A DNA stretch of 64,000 nt, taken from Nitriliruptor sp040882075 (GTDB lineage: Bacteria; Actinomycetota; Nitriliruptoria; Nitriliruptorales; Nitriliruptoraceae). The stretch covers positions 1-64,000 of the forward strand of contig NZ_JBBEBZ010000171.1 of NCBI RefSeq assembly GCF_040882075.1, given 5' to 3'. This document shows positions 62,851-64,000 of this stretch, one piece after another. The first letter of the stretch is position 1, and each line of letters begins with the position of its first letter. Position numbers and translations under genes: made by a program. The notes beneath the pieces were generated by a model. It saw only the letters and a program-made list of their open reading frames with translations, made no database searches and was not told the origin of the DNA.

Positions 62851-63798
62851 TCACGACCTCCCCCAGCCCTCCTGCCGAGACGTCTCGAGCAGGGTCGTGA
62901 TCTGCCCGAGGTCGGCATCCAAGGGGTGGACGCCGAGCACCTGCACGCACACCTGGTCCGCGCCCGCCTCGAGGTGCTCGACGATCCGGTCACGCGTGGC
63001 CTCGAGCCCGACCGTGACCATCGCATCCTTCAGCCGGTCGCTGCCACCCCGGACGTAGTCGTCCTCGGAGAACCCCTGCCGGGTCCAGCTCGCGCGGTAG
63101 TTCGGCAGGCCGGTGTAGACCTCGAGGTGGGTGTGGGTCCGTCGGCGCGCCTCGTCCGGGTCGTCGAGGAGCACCGCGCCGTGCTCGACCACGAGCAGCC
63201 GGTCGGGACCGACGATCTCCCGGGCCTGCGCCGTGTGCTCCGGCAGGGTGAGGTACGGCAGCGCCCCGTCGGCCAGCTCAGCGGACAGCTCGAGCATCTT
63301 CGGCCCGAGCGCGGCGAGCATCCGCGGCCGAGCGGGACCGGCGTCCACCACCACGGGCGAGACCTGATCGAGCGCCTCGAGGTAGGTCCGCATCGCCGCC
63401 AGCGGCTTGCCGTACTCGTGGCCGCGGAGCCGCTCGACCAACGGGGCGTGGCTGACGCCGAGTCCGAACACGAACCGGCCGGGGTGCCGGGCCGAGGTCG
63501 TGGCCTGGGCGCCACGTGCCGCGAGGGCGTCCCGCGCGTAGATGCTGGCGATCGACGACCCGACCACCAGCTCCGAGGTCGCGTCCAGGCACAGCGCAGC
63601 CTGGGCGAACGACTCACGGCCGTACGCCTCGCCGTACCACAGCGCACCCCCGCCGAGCCGTTCGACCTCGCGGGCGAGATCGCCGACCTCGGCCACCGGT
63701 AACCCGTCGAGCCCACCGCTCCAGATCCCGACCGGTCCGAGCCGCGCGCGCAGCTCGGTCACGGTCCCGGCTGCATCGCTCAACGCTGGTCTCCTCAT
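62851..63798 (-). CDS. LLM class flavin/F420-dependent oxidoreductase (TIGR03620-like)
   Basis: 315-aa luciferase-fold protein. The segments GVWS-like start (GPVGIWSGGL), LWYGEAYGRESFAQAA and GRFVFGLGVSH fit the TIGR03620 subgroup of F420-type LLM proteins. ATG 63798 is chosen because the fold begins shortly after; an in-frame start at 63849 is possible. It is distinct from the LLM protein at 37.5 kb. The gene converges on nothing and follows the sigma factor gene end by about 100 bp. Confidence 0.8.
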   Translation of the reverse strand: MRRPALSDAAGTVTELRARLGPVGIWSGGLDGLPVAEVGDLAREVERLGGGALWYGEAYGRESFAQAALCLDATSELVVGSSIASIYARDALAARGAQATTSARHPGRFVFGLGVSHAPLVERLRGHEYGKPLAAMRTYLEALDQVSPVVVDAGPARPRMLAALGPKMLELSAELADGALPYLTLPEHTAQAREIVGPDRLLVVEHGAVLLDDPDEARRRTHTHLEVYTGLPNYRASWTRQGFSEDDYVRGGSDRLKDAMVTVGLEATRDRIVEHLEAGADQVCVQVLGVHPLDADLGQITTLLETSRQEGWGRS

Positions 63799-63898
63799 CG
63801 TGGCCGTCGGTGGCGTACAAGGTGGGTCTACCAGCCACCGGCGACGCATCCGGTACCCGCGGGGAACGCTGACGGTCCCGACGCGGCTCCCGCGGAGG

Positions 63899-64000
63899 TC
63901 AGCCCCGCAGGTAGCCCTCGAGCGCGTCCGCGTACGCGGGGTGGCGGAGCTTGGCGAGCGCCTTGGCCTCGATCTGCCGGATGCGCTCCCGGGTGAGGCC
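63899..64000 (-). CDS. principal sigma factor (RpoD/HrdB), 3' end only
   Basis: The last 33 codons are visible before the edge of the window: the region 4.2 recognition helix end TRERIRQIEAKALAKLRHP and a short tail ending in Tyr-Leu-Arg-Gly with stop TGA. This is the invariant end of group 1 (and close group 2) sigma-70 factors. The remainder lies beyond 64000. Confidence 0.9.
   Translation of the reverse strand, partial: GLTRERIRQIEAKALAKLRHPAYADALEGYLRG

Overview
The window is a stretch of chromosome from a very GC-rich Actinomycetota bacterium. GTG starts predominate, and many neighbouring genes are joined by 4-nt GTGA stop/start overlaps. The gene set includes HrdB-type sigma, MarP protease, Rpf-like transglycosylase, F420-type luciferase-like oxidoreductases, LGFP-repeat protein and YczE/DUF4212/DUF3105 families. 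It resembles the deep-branching Nitriliruptoria (Euzebya/Egibacter-like) lineages, but this placement is inference from gene content only. No phage, integrase, transposase or CRISPR array is visible.

Left part (1-16 kb): a SURF1 gene converges on a tightly overlapping four-gene operon for cyclopropane-type lipid modification (FAD oxidoreductase, DUF1365, two SAM methyltransferases). A NarL-type response regulator then converges on an operon of small membrane protein, solute-binding lipoprotein and histidine kinase, and the kinase 3' end runs 204 bp antisense to the regulator. Acetyltransferase, YczE-type membrane protein, M23 peptidase, the remains of a short-chain dehydrogenase and an AtuA-type gene follow.

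Middle (16-41 kb): SWIM + SNF2 helicase pair, MarP protease, an MFS remnant, hemolysin III, acyl-CoA synthetase, and two divergent sodium:solute symporter/small-subunit pairs, the second co-transcribed with a LytS/LytT two-component system. A sigma-factor remnant, an MFS transporter, an OmpR-type two-component system with a DUF4173-like membrane protein, an AbrB/PIN toxin-antitoxin pair, an LLM oxidoreductase and TypA/BipA follow. Three related hairpin-rich intergenic repeats lie at 15.6, 36.3 and 37.3 kb, and the last two bracket the toxin-antitoxin pair.

The most intriguing locus is 41.1-46.9 kb on the minus strand. It is a methylamine-utilisation-like cassette: MauE-type membrane protein, MauD-type thioredoxin (CAGC), a 21-codon membrane micro-ORF, a multi-pass membrane protein, a conserved-looking 160-aa protein, a Tat-exported protein with 18 cysteines fused to LGFP repeats, an SLH-domain surface protein and a molybdopterin oxidoreductase. 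No MauB heavy chain or MauG is present. I read it as an oxidative-folding system making an unusual disulfide-rich cell-surface protein.

Right part (47-64 kb): tRNA-Met, YkvA, two EamA transporters, acyl-CoA dehydrogenase, Rpf-like protein, NfeD/slipin pair, DsbA-like and ACT proteins, tRNA-Asn with an adjacent LAGLIDADG-like gene, then a minus-strand run (MDR dehydrogenase, caspase-like, DUF3105, glycosyltransferase, Rieske, a second HTH/LAGLIDADG-like protein, LLM oxidoreductase) ending in the 3' end of a principal sigma factor. Nine genes have a TANNNT box 6-7 nt before the start codon, which suggests leaderless transcripts.
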